From contig CAYWXT010000151.1 of NCBI GenBank assembly GCA_964462125.1, positions 1 through 13,259 on the forward strand: DNA of 13,259 nucleotides. Direction: 5' to 3'. Below are positions 7,027-13,259 of the stretch, piece after piece. The stretch comes from JAWLFY01 sp964462125 (GTDB lineage: Bacteria; Planctomycetota; Planctomycetia; Pirellulales; Pirellulaceae). The notes beneath the pieces were generated by a model, which made no database searches, was not told the origin of the DNA, and worked only from the letters and a program-made list of their open reading frames with translations. Position 1 is the first letter of the stretch. Each line of letters starts with the position of its first letter. The position numbers and the translations under genes are program-made.

Positions 7027-8549
7027 TTGATATCGCCTTGCGTTTCGAGTTCGATTTCGATTTCGGTGTCGTCGTCACCAGACCAACGTGGGGCGCGGGT
7101 CAGAGTTGCGGTGTTCGGGGAGTTCCGCTGGTAGCCGAACGGCTCGGTGGTCAGCGGGTCGTTCCAAGCGGGGATGGGGTCGAGTTGGCTCAACGATTCA
7201 GGCAACTCGCCGTAGGACGCCGCATGCATCCGGATCGCTTCAAGCGTGATCAGAAAATGAAGCTGCTGCTCGCCGCGCGCTCCGGCCTCCCGAACCGCTC
7301 GGACCGCCGGCGCCAGCAGTCCAACAAGAACGGTCGCCGGGTCACGCACCGAGACAGACTCGTCAATCGCGGCATCGGCCTTGTCCTGGTGTTCGGTCCA
7401 CTGGGGTTGTGGGAGCAGCGTCCATTTGAGTTGCTTGTCACGGACTCTCGCTAACTTCAGCACCGCGGCCCGCAACGCCGCTTCCGGCAGCGACAACTCC
7501 CGGGCGGCTTCGCCCCAGGACGTTGTTTCGGCAAGCAGGTCCCGTGACGGTTCCCCGAGCGTCACGGTGTACATGCCGACGAGTAACCGAATTTGATCGT
7601 CCCGAAAACCGTTCTCGCTGCCTCCCACCAGCCCCGAGGCAGACTTCGCCAGTTGGATCAGACGCCGCCGAGCCGAGTTGCTGCCGACGGGAGTGGTTGG
7701 AAGACCCTCAATCCCGGTTTCGAATCGACCCAAGAAGTCAACCTCAAACTCGATCGCTTCCCCCGTTTCAAACAAACGCTCGGCCGGGATGGTCGCCAAC
7801 GCCCAGTAGAGGTTGGGACAGTCGGGCCGTTCGATCGCTTCCTCGACCGTGATGAGCATCACGCCGCTAATGGCAATTCCCACCAACCGACCAATGACGA
7901 AGTTTGTGGATCGCCCGGCAAATTCAGACAGCCGCAATCCAAGACGCAGATCGTCGATCGCGTCGTCCCAGCGTCCCTCCGCAATCGCAAGCCGAATCCG
8001 CAGTTGCAGCAGTCGGGCGAGATTTCTGGTTTCTTGAAACTCCGGCAGCGATGTCGACACGGACTCACTGACGCTGAGTTCGCTGAGCCCGAGATCGTAG
8101 GTCAGACCCATTCGGTTCTCGGCCCGCGCCAGTTCCTTCAAAGCGAGCTCGCCGTAACGTTTCAAAAAGGCACGTAGCTCCTCCCGAGGCAACTCATCGA
8201 TCGATGCATCGGAGAACGTTTCATACTTTTCCATGAAATCCTGAGCGGAAGCATCGTCCTGATGGATCGCCTGGTACTGCAGCAGCAGGGCCCGGCTGAT
8301 GAAGGGAATCGCCTCGTCGCCCCGCTGTGCCGCAACAGCTGGCCAGAGGCGATAGCGGAGTGCCGGATCGGGTTCTACGGCGGGATGCAAACGAAACGTC
8401 GTCGACTCGGGTTTCTCGGGTTCCGCATTCGCTTCCTCACGGTCATCGAACGCCGGCGATAGCAAAACTTGCGCGTTGCCGAGCGGAGCGATTGAAAGCG
8501 TGACCAATAGAACGCCAGTGACGAGTCGAACGTGCGAGACGAGACGCAT
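7023..8549 (-). CDS. secreted protein of unknown function, sigma-factor operon
   Basis: The start is ATG 8549, 508 residues. AAAGGA lies 7 bases upstream, and this start places a signal peptide exactly at the N terminus (hydrophobic LVTGVLLVTLSI, cleavage near GNA/Q). The frame stays open 19 codons further, to a possible start at 8606, but that would bury the signal peptide. The mature part is mostly helical-looking and acidic, with no catalytic motif that I recognise. Near the C terminus (about 440-490) is a segment often seen in planctomycete proteins: RMHAASYGELPESLSQLD, then WNDPLTTEPFGY, then TATLTRAP. An acidic tail follows. In other proteins that segment resembles the end of pilin-like or DUF1559-like domains, but here it stands at the end of a long helical region. 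The stop overlaps the next gene's ATG (ATGA). Function unknown; probably periplasmic or outer-surface. Confidence 0.75.
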   Translation of the reverse strand: MRLVSHVRLVTGVLLVTLSIAPLGNAQVLLSPAFDDREEANAEPEKPESTTFRLHPAVEPDPALRYRLWPAVAAQRGDEAIPFISRALLLQYQAIHQDDASAQDFMEKYETFSDASIDELPREELRAFLKRYGELALKELARAENRMGLTYDLGLSELSVSESVSTSLPEFQETRNLARLLQLRIRLAIAEGRWDDAIDDLRLGLRLSEFAGRSTNFVIGRLVGIAISGVMLITVEEAIERPDCPNLYWALATIPAERLFETGEAIEFEVDFLGRFETGIEGLPTTPVGSNSARRRLIQLAKSASGLVGGSENGFRDDQIRLLVGMYTVTLGEPSRDLLAETTSWGEAARELSLPEAALRAAVLKLARVRDKQLKWTLLPQPQWTEHQDKADAAIDESVSVRDPATVLVGLLAPAVRAVREAGARGEQQLHFLITLEAIRMHAASYGELPESLSQLDPIPAWNDPLTTEPFGYQRNSPNTATLTRAPRWSGDDDTEIEIELETQGDIK

Positions 8550-8556
8550 GAGAAAA

Positions 8557-8562
8557 TCCTTT
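8557..8562 (-). promoter_or_regulatory. Shine-Dalgarno deciding the start at 8549
   Basis: AAAGGA on the minus strand lies 7 bases before the ATG at 8549. It supports the shorter start over the upstream in-frame start at 8606. Confidence 0.6.
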
Positions 8563-8666
8563 GGTGTGGAGACAAGACGTAAACCCCGTGATTGAATTGG
8601 TAGCAATGCATCTCCAATGGAACCGGCAGCATTCGCCCAATGCCATCGGCTTTGTACTCGAACAAT

Positions 8667-9431
8667 TCAACGCTCGACCCCCTGCCCTGGAACTCCGACG
8701 AACTCCTCCCAGTGCCCCCAGTCACGGGCCTGAAGCGTTGGAGGCGCTGAACGCGACGCCGCTGAGCCGCCGTTCGCTGCAGACCTGGAATCCGCAGACC
8801 CGAAGTCCGATGGAAGGCGGGAATCGCGATCGTTCGACGCGCGGTGCGGCGAGCTGGGAATCCCCCGAACGTCCGGTTCCCAACGCACTGGATTGGCCGT
8901 CAAGGTGACTGAGTCCAGCGGCACCGGCGGACGCGGCTTGTTGCCTCGCCAAAGCCGCCACCATCCCGCCAGCGCGTTCCAGGAGGACAAACTGCTTGGC
9001 GGTGGGCCGAGTTCCGCCGAAGGTTTCACGCTGCGGGGCTCGTGATCGTTTCTCCCGCCACCGGCAGGGCCGGGATCGACGGGATCCGCTGCGTCGGAGG
9101 TACGCTCGTCGCCGGGCGAGGAATCCGAAACAGGGTCAGGGGCACCGGCCGTCTGTGCCACCGCTGGCGTCTTCTCGACTCCGCGTCCCCAACGATAGCC
9201 AACGGGACCGACGATCGCGGCGGCCAACGTTGCCGCCATTAGCGAAGCTGACCAAATCGCAAATCGTGGTTTCGACCGCTGCGCCAACGCGGCGGCGTAT
9301 CCCGCGCGGTAGTACAGCTCGGGCGGGTCCGGTTCCACCTCGGCCGGTGACAGCTGCCGCAATCGGTCGGCAAACGATGACAGTCGGTCGGGATCTGGAA
9401 ACGGTGTGTGAGCGTTGAATCGAGTACTCAT
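8667..9431 (-). CDS. one-pass membrane protein, probable anti-sigma factor
   Basis: The 254-residue protein has a short cytoplasmic N-terminal region (1-56) containing LSSFADRLRQLSP and PPELYYRAGYAAALAQR. One membrane segment follows (about 57-78, FAIWSASLMAATLAAAIVGP), then a long Pro/Ser/Asp-rich extracytoplasmic region. The layout and the position directly behind an ECF sigma gene fit an anti-sigma factor or sigma-linked membrane protein. It contains no cysteine, so it is not a zinc-binding (HxxxCxxC) anti-sigma factor, and no known anti-sigma domain is recognisable by eye. The chosen start, ATG 9431, overlaps the sigma gene's TGA as ATGA. An in-frame start at 9467 is possible but lies inside the sigma gene. 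The next gene begins 117 bases downstream on the same strand. Confidence 0.75.
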   Translation of the reverse strand: MSTRFNAHTPFPDPDRLSSFADRLRQLSPAEVEPDPPELYYRAGYAAALAQRSKPRFAIWSASLMAATLAAAIVGPVGYRWGRGVEKTPAVAQTAGAPDPVSDSSPGDERTSDAADPVDPGPAGGGRNDHEPRSVKPSAELGPPPSSLSSWNALAGWWRLWRGNKPRPPVPLDSVTLTANPVRWEPDVRGIPSSPHRASNDRDSRLPSDFGSADSRSAANGGSAASRSAPPTLQARDWGHWEEFVGVPGQGVER

Positions 9432-9940
9432 TTTCGACCTCTGCGAGTCGCTGGAGCCGTCTGGCAATCGGGTTCGAGTCTCTGTTGCAGTTGTTTCAGG
9501 CCACGGGTGTATCGCCGGTGCGCCGTGGGGCGGGAAGTGCCGACCACCGCGGCGATTGTCTCAAAGCTCATGTCACCCCATATATGCATCACGATGATCT
9601 CCCGGCTTTCCCGTGGCAGTTCATTCAAGGCCGCTGCGGCGTGATCGGCATCGAGCTGGTTTTCGGGCAGGTCGTCGGAGTGCGCAAACCAGCGGCGATC
9701 GGCGGCGATCCGTTCCCGCCCGCGGCGACGCTCTCCGCTGCGCCGCCACTGCAGGATGCGATTGCGGCTGACCTGGACCAGCCAGGCGAGTGGGTCGCGG
9801 GGCAATTCTTCGCGGGTGGCCAGCGCCATGAACGCCTCTTGCACCGCATCCTCCGCCGGCTCCCCGATGGAGCGGGAGATCAACAGCAACCGGCTCGCGT
9901 GGGCTTGCCAGAGGTCGCGCAAGGTCGCCGGGTCGATCAC
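9428..9940 (-). CDS. ECF RNA polymerase sigma factor
   Basis: The 170-residue protein has the two-domain layout of extracytoplasmic-function sigma factors. Region 2 spans about residues 6-68: LWQAHASRLLLISRSIGEPAEDAVQEAF, then PLAWLVQVSRNRILQWRR. The basic linker (69-82) is RRRGRER-rich. Region 4 spans about 103-155: LNELPRESREIIVMHIWGDM, then SFETIAAVVGTSRPTAHRRY, the helix-turn-helix that contacts the -35 element. It would direct RNA polymerase to a small regulon, often including its own operon. The start is GTG 9940, preceded by GGGACTGGA. No ATG lies in frame just upstream. The stop overlaps the next gene's start. Promoter specificity cannot be read from the sequence. It heads a four-gene operon running down to 5455. 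Confidence 0.93.
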   Translation of the reverse strand: MIDPATLRDLWQAHASRLLLISRSIGEPAEDAVQEAFMALATREELPRDPLAWLVQVSRNRILQWRRSGERRRGRERIAADRRWFAHSDDLPENQLDADHAAAALNELPRESREIIVMHIWGDMSFETIAAVVGTSRPTAHRRYTRGLKQLQQRLEPDCQTAPATRRGRK

Positions 9941-10033
9941 TCCAGTCCCCGCCCGAATTTCTGATGAAACACAACAGCCGTGACGAAAACAAGGATGCCG
10001 CGGCGGGTGGAGTATCTCACGGAATGGAGGGAA

Positions 10034-10064
10034 ATAAAAAAAGGGACAGGCCGCAGCCTGTCCC
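10034..10064 (-). terminator. intrinsic terminator of the RRM gene
   Basis: Read on the minus strand, GGGACAGGC pairs with GCCTGTCCC (9 perfect pairs, arms 10056-10064 and 10043-10051) around a 4-base TGCG loop. Immediately after comes TTTTTTTATTT (10042 down to 10032). This is a textbook Rho-independent terminator, about 70 bases after the RRM gene's stop. It also separates that gene from the sigma operon starting at 9940 on the same strand. The arms resemble the palindrome at 12368-12384. Confidence 0.85.
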
Positions 10065-10134
10065 CTTCGCGATGTCCTTCGGTGTGGGAGCCACTCTTTC
10101 GAGTCGCTGGATTACCTCCTGGTCACCCTGTTTC

Positions 10135-10473
10135 CTAGCGATCACCCCGACCGTAGCCGCCACGGCCGCCGCCGCCACCACCTCGGTAGCCGCCGCCGCC
10201 GCCACCACCACCGCCGCCACCTCTCGGTGCGCGGGGTCGCGCCTCGTTCACGGTCACGTTTCGCCCCGAGATCGACGCACCATTGAGGTTATCGATCGCC
10301 TCTTTTGCACCATCCGCGTCGGACATTTCGACAAACGCGAATCCTCGTGATCGCCCGGTTTCACGATCGACGATGATGTTCACCGCGGAAACCTCGCCAA
10401 ACTGCTCGAACGCGTTCCGCAAGTCTTCGTCGGTAGCCGAGAACGCTAGGTTCCCCACATAGATATTCGTCAC
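10135..10473 (-). CDS. RRM-domain RNA-binding protein with RGG-rich tail
   Basis: The 112-residue protein is a single RNA recognition motif (residues 1-78) with RNP2 IYVGNL (4-9) and RNP1 RGFAFVEM (43-50). A tail (84-112) follows with an 11-glycine run, then YRGGGGGGRGGYGRGDR, an RGG-type sequence. Such small RRM-Gly proteins occur in cyanobacteria and planctomycetes, bind single-stranded RNA and are often cold-induced in cyanobacteria; cold regulation here is inference. The start is GTG 10473, because it gives the usual family beginning (M)TNIYVGNL and has AGGG 8 bases upstream. The frame also runs from ATG 10494 or GTG 10500, adding 7 or 9 residues of non-family sequence. The GTG at 10500 has a very strong ribosome-binding sequence upstream. 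The gene is monocistronic, with its own structured leader and terminator. Confidence 0.9.
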   Translation of the reverse strand: MTNIYVGNLAFSATDEDLRNAFEQFGEVSAVNIIVDRETGRSRGFAFVEMSDADGAKEAIDNLNGASISGRNVTVNEARPRAPRGGGGGGGGGGGYRGGGGGGRGGYGRGDR

Positions 10474-10481
10474 AAAACTAA

Positions 10482-10560
10482 CCCTAAAAACCATCACCAC
10501 GGAGGCAAATCACCTCCCGCATCCAGCGGACAAGGGAAACGAAAACGCTTCGCTTCACCC
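10482..10560 (-). promoter_or_regulatory. structured 5' leader of the RRM gene
   Basis: Three elements lie upstream of the RRM start. (1) GGAGGTGAT (minus strand 10517 to 10509) is a 9-base perfect complement to the usual 16S rRNA 3' end. (2) That same GGAGG can pair with CCTCC (10505 to 10501) around a 7-base loop, hiding the ribosome-binding site. (3) A longer stem at 10534-10560 pairs GAAGCGAA with TTCGTTTC (one G-U pair), extended by G-C pairs past one bulge, with a GCGTT loop. A second, weaker site, AGGG (10482-10485), precedes GTG 10473. The arrangement fits translation controlled by leader structure. Confidence 0.45.
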
Positions 10561-10590
10561 GAATCCACCGCATGTGGTGCCTAACCATCG

Positions 10591-10623
10591 ATTTACTGTC
10601 GCCGACGGCCAAGGGGGAGTCAA
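10591..10623 (-). promoter_or_regulatory. possible promoter for the RRM gene
   Basis: On the minus strand TTGACT (10623 to 10618) matches the -35 consensus at 5/6. It is followed about 17-21 bases later by GACAGTAAAT (10600 to 10591), a loose -10 region. The leader would then be about 110 bases. The -10 is poor, so this is tentative. Confidence 0.3.
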
Positions 10624-10681
10624 TCCCGCAATTTTGGAAATCACGCTGCCACACTCCAATTCGGTTCAACGACGGTGCTCG

Positions 10682-10863
10682 TCACTCCTCCACCACCCGA
10701 TCATAGAGTCGGTTCAGGAATTCCCCTCGCGTCTGTTGGCCGTCGGGTGCCAGCTCTTGATCGAGTTCAACGCCGACCGCCCCAGGCCACTGTTTGGCGA
10801 GTCTATTGCCGATCACTTGGTCGAACCCCACAGCATGATGCGGAAATGCCGTCGAGCCCTCAT
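10682..10863 (-). pseudogene. coding-looking remnant or frameshifted small gene after the ceramidase-like gene
   Basis: On the minus strand a frame ending in TGA at 10684-10682 reads as convincing protein: FPHHAVGFDQVIGNRLAKQ, later ELDQELAPDGQQ, and finally RGEFLNRLYDRVVEE. The only start in this frame is GTG at 10831 (49 residues). The protein-like sequence seems to begin before it, near 10850. An ATG at 10863 overlaps the upstream gene's stop as ATGA, the coupling seen elsewhere in this window. That frame stops after 16 codons at a TGA, so a frameshift would be needed to join the two. It could be a decayed or frameshifted gene, the surviving tail of a deleted gene, or a very small real gene. 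I do not recognise the family. Confidence 0.35.
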
Positions 10864-12296
10864 TCGTCCCAGAGGGTGTTGAGGGTCTCGATGGTTTGCT
10901 CGACGAGTTCGGTTCCGCCGTCGTGGCCGACTTGGTTGCTCTGGACGATCGCGCTGTATCCGCCCCCCTTCGCCGCGGGTTCGCTGGGGATATAGCTCCC
11001 GGGGCCGGCCAACTGAATCACAAATGTCTGCAGCGCCGGGCTGCGGGCCTTGATCCTGACACCGAACTCGGTGAACAGTTCAAAATCGTTGGTGGCGATG
11101 GCGATGTCGCCGAGCCGCACGGCATGGAGCTCCATCGTGTAGACGTCATCGGTACTCTGGCTCTCGAAGCGATCGACCACGCGTTGGTTCCAGCGATAGT
11201 TCCAGACTTCCGACGGATTGTCCGCGTAGCGTTTGGCTGCCGCCTGGGCGTCCGCCGCTTCCTGTTCGGTGACTTGGCGAGTTGGCAGCTCGATTGAGCG
11301 AACCTGGTGGATCAAGACCGGGTCCTCGTGTCGCTCCTGGGTCGCCCCGGCGAAGGCTTCCTCCCAGCCCGCGACGACGCGAGCTGCCAGATCGTCCAGA
11401 CGTTCGGTCCCCCGCAGCTGCCGCATTCGCTCCTCCGCCCGCTTCCGGTACATCGGACGCGGCGATTGGTCCCCTGCGGCGCCGGCCCAGCCCAACACGT
11501 ACAAGTCTTCTCCATACTTGGACTGCAGTGATTCTCGGATTTGGTGCCAGAAGTCGGCGTTGACGGCCGAGCGGCTTTCAACCTCCTGCGACGGGCAGGC
11601 GACGTTGATCGCGGTGGCGAGGAGCCGATCGTCTTGGTCCCAAAAGCAGAGCGCCTCCACCCCGTGGTCCTCGTGACCTTCGATGCGAAGGAAGTCATCT
11701 CGGTCGGTCTTGCCGTACATCTGCGCCCGACCACTGCGATAGACGACGCGGCGGTTCTGGGCGACCACGGCGTAACCCAGCCCCCAACCGGCCTTGCCCG
11801 GGACGCGGGCGTTCCAGGCGGATTCGGCGACATCGGCCAACTGCTCCACCAAAAACTGCCGGTAGTCCTCGGGCTGCATCACACCGTCGCTTGGAATTTC
11901 GTACCGGCCCGGGATCATGACCGGCGCGGTGTGGGTATGGGTTGCGCTGATGATCAGTTTGTCAAGATCGAATCCATCCAGGCGACCCTCCAGTCGCTCG
12001 CGAACCTCGTCCAAGATCCCGTCGCGGATGGCGACCAGGTCACAGGAAACGAATAGTGCGTGGTCGTCGGTGCCGTCGCCGGAACGCGACTGGACCGCCA
12101 ACGCGGTGGCGGTGCAGGGCGTTTCCACCTCCCGGGCGATCCGTACACGACGCTGGCCCGACAATGCCACCGGCTCCTCCGGTGTGATGCTGGTCGTCGC
12201 TCCGCCAACCAACAGTTCCGCTGAGGCGGTACCAAGCCCCATTGGCGTGAGGCTCAACGTGGCGGAGAACACCACAAGCCAGGTGATTCGCAACAT
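10860..12296 (-). CDS. neutral/alkaline ceramidase-like secreted hydrolase
   Basis: The 478-residue protein has a signal peptide (1-26, cut near ASA/E), so it acts outside the cytoplasm. It resembles the N-terminal catalytic domain of neutral/alkaline (non-lysosomal) ceramidases, zinc amidases that cut the amide bond of ceramide. Matching motifs are SATHTHTAP (117-125; H120 and H122 are in the zinc-ligand motif), AGAAGDQSPR (271-280; S278 is at the family's catalytic serine), FELFTEFGVRIK (405-416) and GPGSYIPSEPAAKGGGY (431-447, with the conserved Tyr). The C-terminal immunoglobulin-like domain of true ceramidases (about 650 residues or more) is missing, as is usual for planctomycete members, so the actual substrate is open. 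The start is ATG 12296, with AAGGA 7 bases upstream and the signal peptide at the N terminus. The in-frame ATG at 12329 only adds a non-signal extension. The gene lies 108 bases downstream of a sulfatase. Confidence 0.87.
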   Translation of the reverse strand: MLRITWLVVFSATLSLTPMGLGTASAELLVGGATTSITPEEPVALSGQRRVRIAREVETPCTATALAVQSRSGDGTDDHALFVSCDLVAIRDGILDEVRERLEGRLDGFDLDKLIISATHTHTAPVMIPGRYEIPSDGVMQPEDYRQFLVEQLADVAESAWNARVPGKAGWGLGYAVVAQNRRVVYRSGRAQMYGKTDRDDFLRIEGHEDHGVEALCFWDQDDRLLATAINVACPSQEVESRSAVNADFWHQIRESLQSKYGEDLYVLGWAGAAGDQSPRPMYRKRAEERMRQLRGTERLDDLAARVVAGWEEAFAGATQERHEDPVLIHQVRSIELPTRQVTEQEAADAQAAAKRYADNPSEVWNYRWNQRVVDRFESQSTDDVYTMELHAVRLGDIAIATNDFELFTEFGVRIKARSPALQTFVIQLAGPGSYIPSEPAAKGGGYSAIVQSNQVGHDGGTELVEQTIETLNTLWDE

Positions 12297-12303
12297 GGTC
12301 GAT

Positions 12304-12308
12304 TCCTT
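12304..12308 (-). promoter_or_regulatory. Shine-Dalgarno deciding the start at 12296
   Basis: AAGGA on the minus strand lies 7 bases before the ATG at 12296. This favours that start over the upstream in-frame ATG at 12329. Confidence 0.6.
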
Positions 12309-12367
12309 GCCTTTCAAAATAAAGCTCAAGTCAAAATCATTGGACGGGTCGATTCACTGCGGTCATA

Positions 12368-12384
12368 ACAGGCTGGCAGCCTGT
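12368..12384. repeat. short palindromic intergenic element
   Basis: ACAGGCT and AGCCTGT (7 perfect pairs) flank a GGC loop in the 108-base gap between the sulfatase and ceramidase-like genes. The form, ACAGGCT-loop-AGCCTGT with GTGCTAC beside it, looks like the short dispersed palindromes I associate with planctomycete intergenic regions. There is no T-run, so it is not an intrinsic terminator. The arms share ACAGGC/GCCTGT with the terminator at 10043-10064. Confidence 0.6.
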
Positions 12385-12404
12385 GCTACGTACCCTTGGG
12401 GCTG

Positions 12405-13259
12405 TTAGCGCGAACGTGGGCTGGCGGCCCAAATGTTGACCTCGCCGGTGTTCGTCTGCGGCGCACCGGAGGTGCTGCGGCCGTCGCGGACGATCTTTTC
12501 AAGCAGCTCCAGCAAATTCGCCTCCTTCTCCGGTGCCTGGTCGATCACGTTGACCTGTTCCCCGGCATCGTCATCAAGCTGATAGAGCTGCCTGGCGGCC
12601 AAGTCATCCGCTTGACCGCGCCCGGGGCGCGGGGCACTCCAGCCACCGGAGTCGGGGCAGAGCATCAGCTTCCAGTCCCCCTGGCGGATCGCAAACGAAC
12701 CGTTGATCGAATGCGAAACCAGGTGATCGCGCGCCGGGACACTCGGTTCCTGATCTCCTGCGGCGGCGAGAAAACTGAAACTGTCTTCCCCCGCCTGTTC
12801 CGGAAGTTCCGCACCGACGATCTCCGCCGCGGTCGCCATGATGTCGGTCAAGCAGACGATTTGGTCCGATTCGGTGTCGGCCGGCACGTGGCCGGGCCAG
12901 CGCACGACGAATGGAACCCGGTGACCTCCTTCAAACAGGTCGGCCTTGTGCCCTCGCCAGGGACCGCTGGGGAAATGTTCGTGCTCGGCCAACTCCGCGA
13001 ACTTGGCCTGCGGCGAGCAGCCGTTGTCGCTGGTAAAAATCACCACGGTATCCTCCGCCAACTCGTGGCGGTCGAGCGCCGCCAGGATCTCGCCGACGGC
13101 CCAGTCGGTTTCCATGACGAAATCGGCGTACGGGTTGATGCCGCTTTCCCCTTGCCAGTCTTCGGTGGGCAGGATGGGCGTGTGCGGCGAGGCGAACGGG
13201 ACGTACAAGAAGAACGGCTGACGATCGTCGCCGGATGCCTTCGCCTTCGTAGCTTGCCG
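12405..13259 (-). CDS. sulfatase (arylsulfatase family), 5' end outside the window
   Basis: The frame is open from the window's right edge to TAA at 12407-12405, giving the C-terminal 284 residues of a type I sulfatase. These enzymes hydrolyse sulfate esters with a formylglycine made from a CxPSR-type motif; that motif lies outside the window. Visible family marks are PFFLYVPFASPHTP (15-28, with the conserved His of the SPH segment), VVIFTSDNG (72-80, with D78 and N79 as metal ligands), WRGHKADLFEGGHRVPFVVRW (101-121, with the active-site Lys in GHK) and the C-terminal WKLML and ARQLYQLDDDAGEQVNV segments. A TTG at 13208 is not the start, because the family sequence continues before it. The protein is probably exported, but the N terminus cannot be seen. 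It is followed on the same strand by the ceramidase-like gene. Confidence 0.92.
   Translation of the reverse strand, partial: RQATKAKASGDDRQPFFLYVPFASPHTPILPTEDWQGESGINPYADFVMETDWAVGEILAALDRHELAEDTVVIFTSDNGCSPQAKFAELAEHEHFPSGPWRGHKADLFEGGHRVPFVVRWPGHVPADTESDQIVCLTDIMATAAEIVGAELPEQAGEDSFSFLAAAGDQEPSVPARDHLVSHSINGSFAIRQGDWKLMLCPDSGGWSAPRPGRGQADDLAARQLYQLDDDAGEQVNVIDQAPEKEANLLELLEKIVRDGRSTSGAPQTNTGEVNIWAASPRSR

Noticed and set aside
9485..9964. A 159-codon plus-strand open frame opposite the sigma factor
   Set aside because: The minus strand clearly encodes ECF sigma regions 2 and 4. The plus frame is its antisense.
10017..10220. A minus-strand frame through the RRM tail and past its stop, ending in a protein-like segment at the terminator
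   Set aside because: The Ala/Val-rich part is the frame-shifted image of the glycine repeats. The rest runs through the terminator hairpin, so chance is the simpler reading.
10140..10230. GCC/ACC-type trinucleotide repeats as a separate repeat element or CRISPR-like array
   Set aside because: They are explained by the polyglycine/RGG tail of the RRM protein. There are no spacers of constant length.
10574..10995. Plus-strand open frames (10574-10882 and 10675-10995) in the gap before the ceramidase-like gene
   Set aside because: Both overlap the 3' end of the minus-strand gene, and the opposite strand reads better as protein over 10682-10850.

Overview
The window is a stretch of GC-rich bacterial chromosome that most likely comes from a planctomycete (Pirellulales-like). 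The grounds are the gene content and style: a DUF1559-type protein, an arylsulfatase next to a neutral-ceramidase-like protein, a CxCG...CPxC zinc-ribbon membrane protein, a glycine-rich single-RRM protein, a divergent MnmE, short palindromic intergenic repeats, and frequent weak Shine-Dalgarno sites with TTG or GTG starts. This assignment is inference from family knowledge, not a database result. No transposase, integrase, tRNA, rRNA or CRISPR array was seen, and the region reads as ordinary chromosome rather than a mobile island.

Left part, plus strand (1-5348): the 3' end of an unrecognised gene cut by the window edge; a large DsbD-type thiol:disulfide reductase with two tandem N-terminal periplasmic domains; the tRNA-modifying GTPase MnmE, whose switch II region appears to lack the usual catalytic glutamate; and a protein with two zinc ribbons followed by four membrane segments. 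DsbD, MnmE and the zinc-ribbon gene are 63 and 90 bases apart and could be co-transcribed. The run ends in two adjacent hairpins (5374-5425) between convergent genes.

Middle part, minus strand (9940 down to 5455): an ECF sigma factor; a one-pass membrane protein that overlaps it by ATGA and is probably its anti-sigma partner; a secreted protein of unknown function; and a secreted protein with a C-terminal DUF1559-like domain, again joined by an ATGA overlap. This is the best candidate for a little-described system: a sigma/anti-sigma switch apparently co-expressed with two exported planctomycete-type proteins.

Right part, minus strand (13259 down to 10034): the C-terminal two-thirds of a sulfatase (5' end outside the window); a neutral/alkaline-ceramidase-like hydrolase; a short coding-looking remnant with no good start; and an RRM RNA-binding protein with an RGG-rich tail. 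The RRM gene has a roughly 110-base structured leader and is followed by a clear intrinsic terminator. The only stretch over 300 bases without an intact gene is 10474-10859. It holds that leader, a possible promoter and the remnant. Two palindromes in this part, one of them the terminator, share the same ACAGGC/GCCTGT arms.
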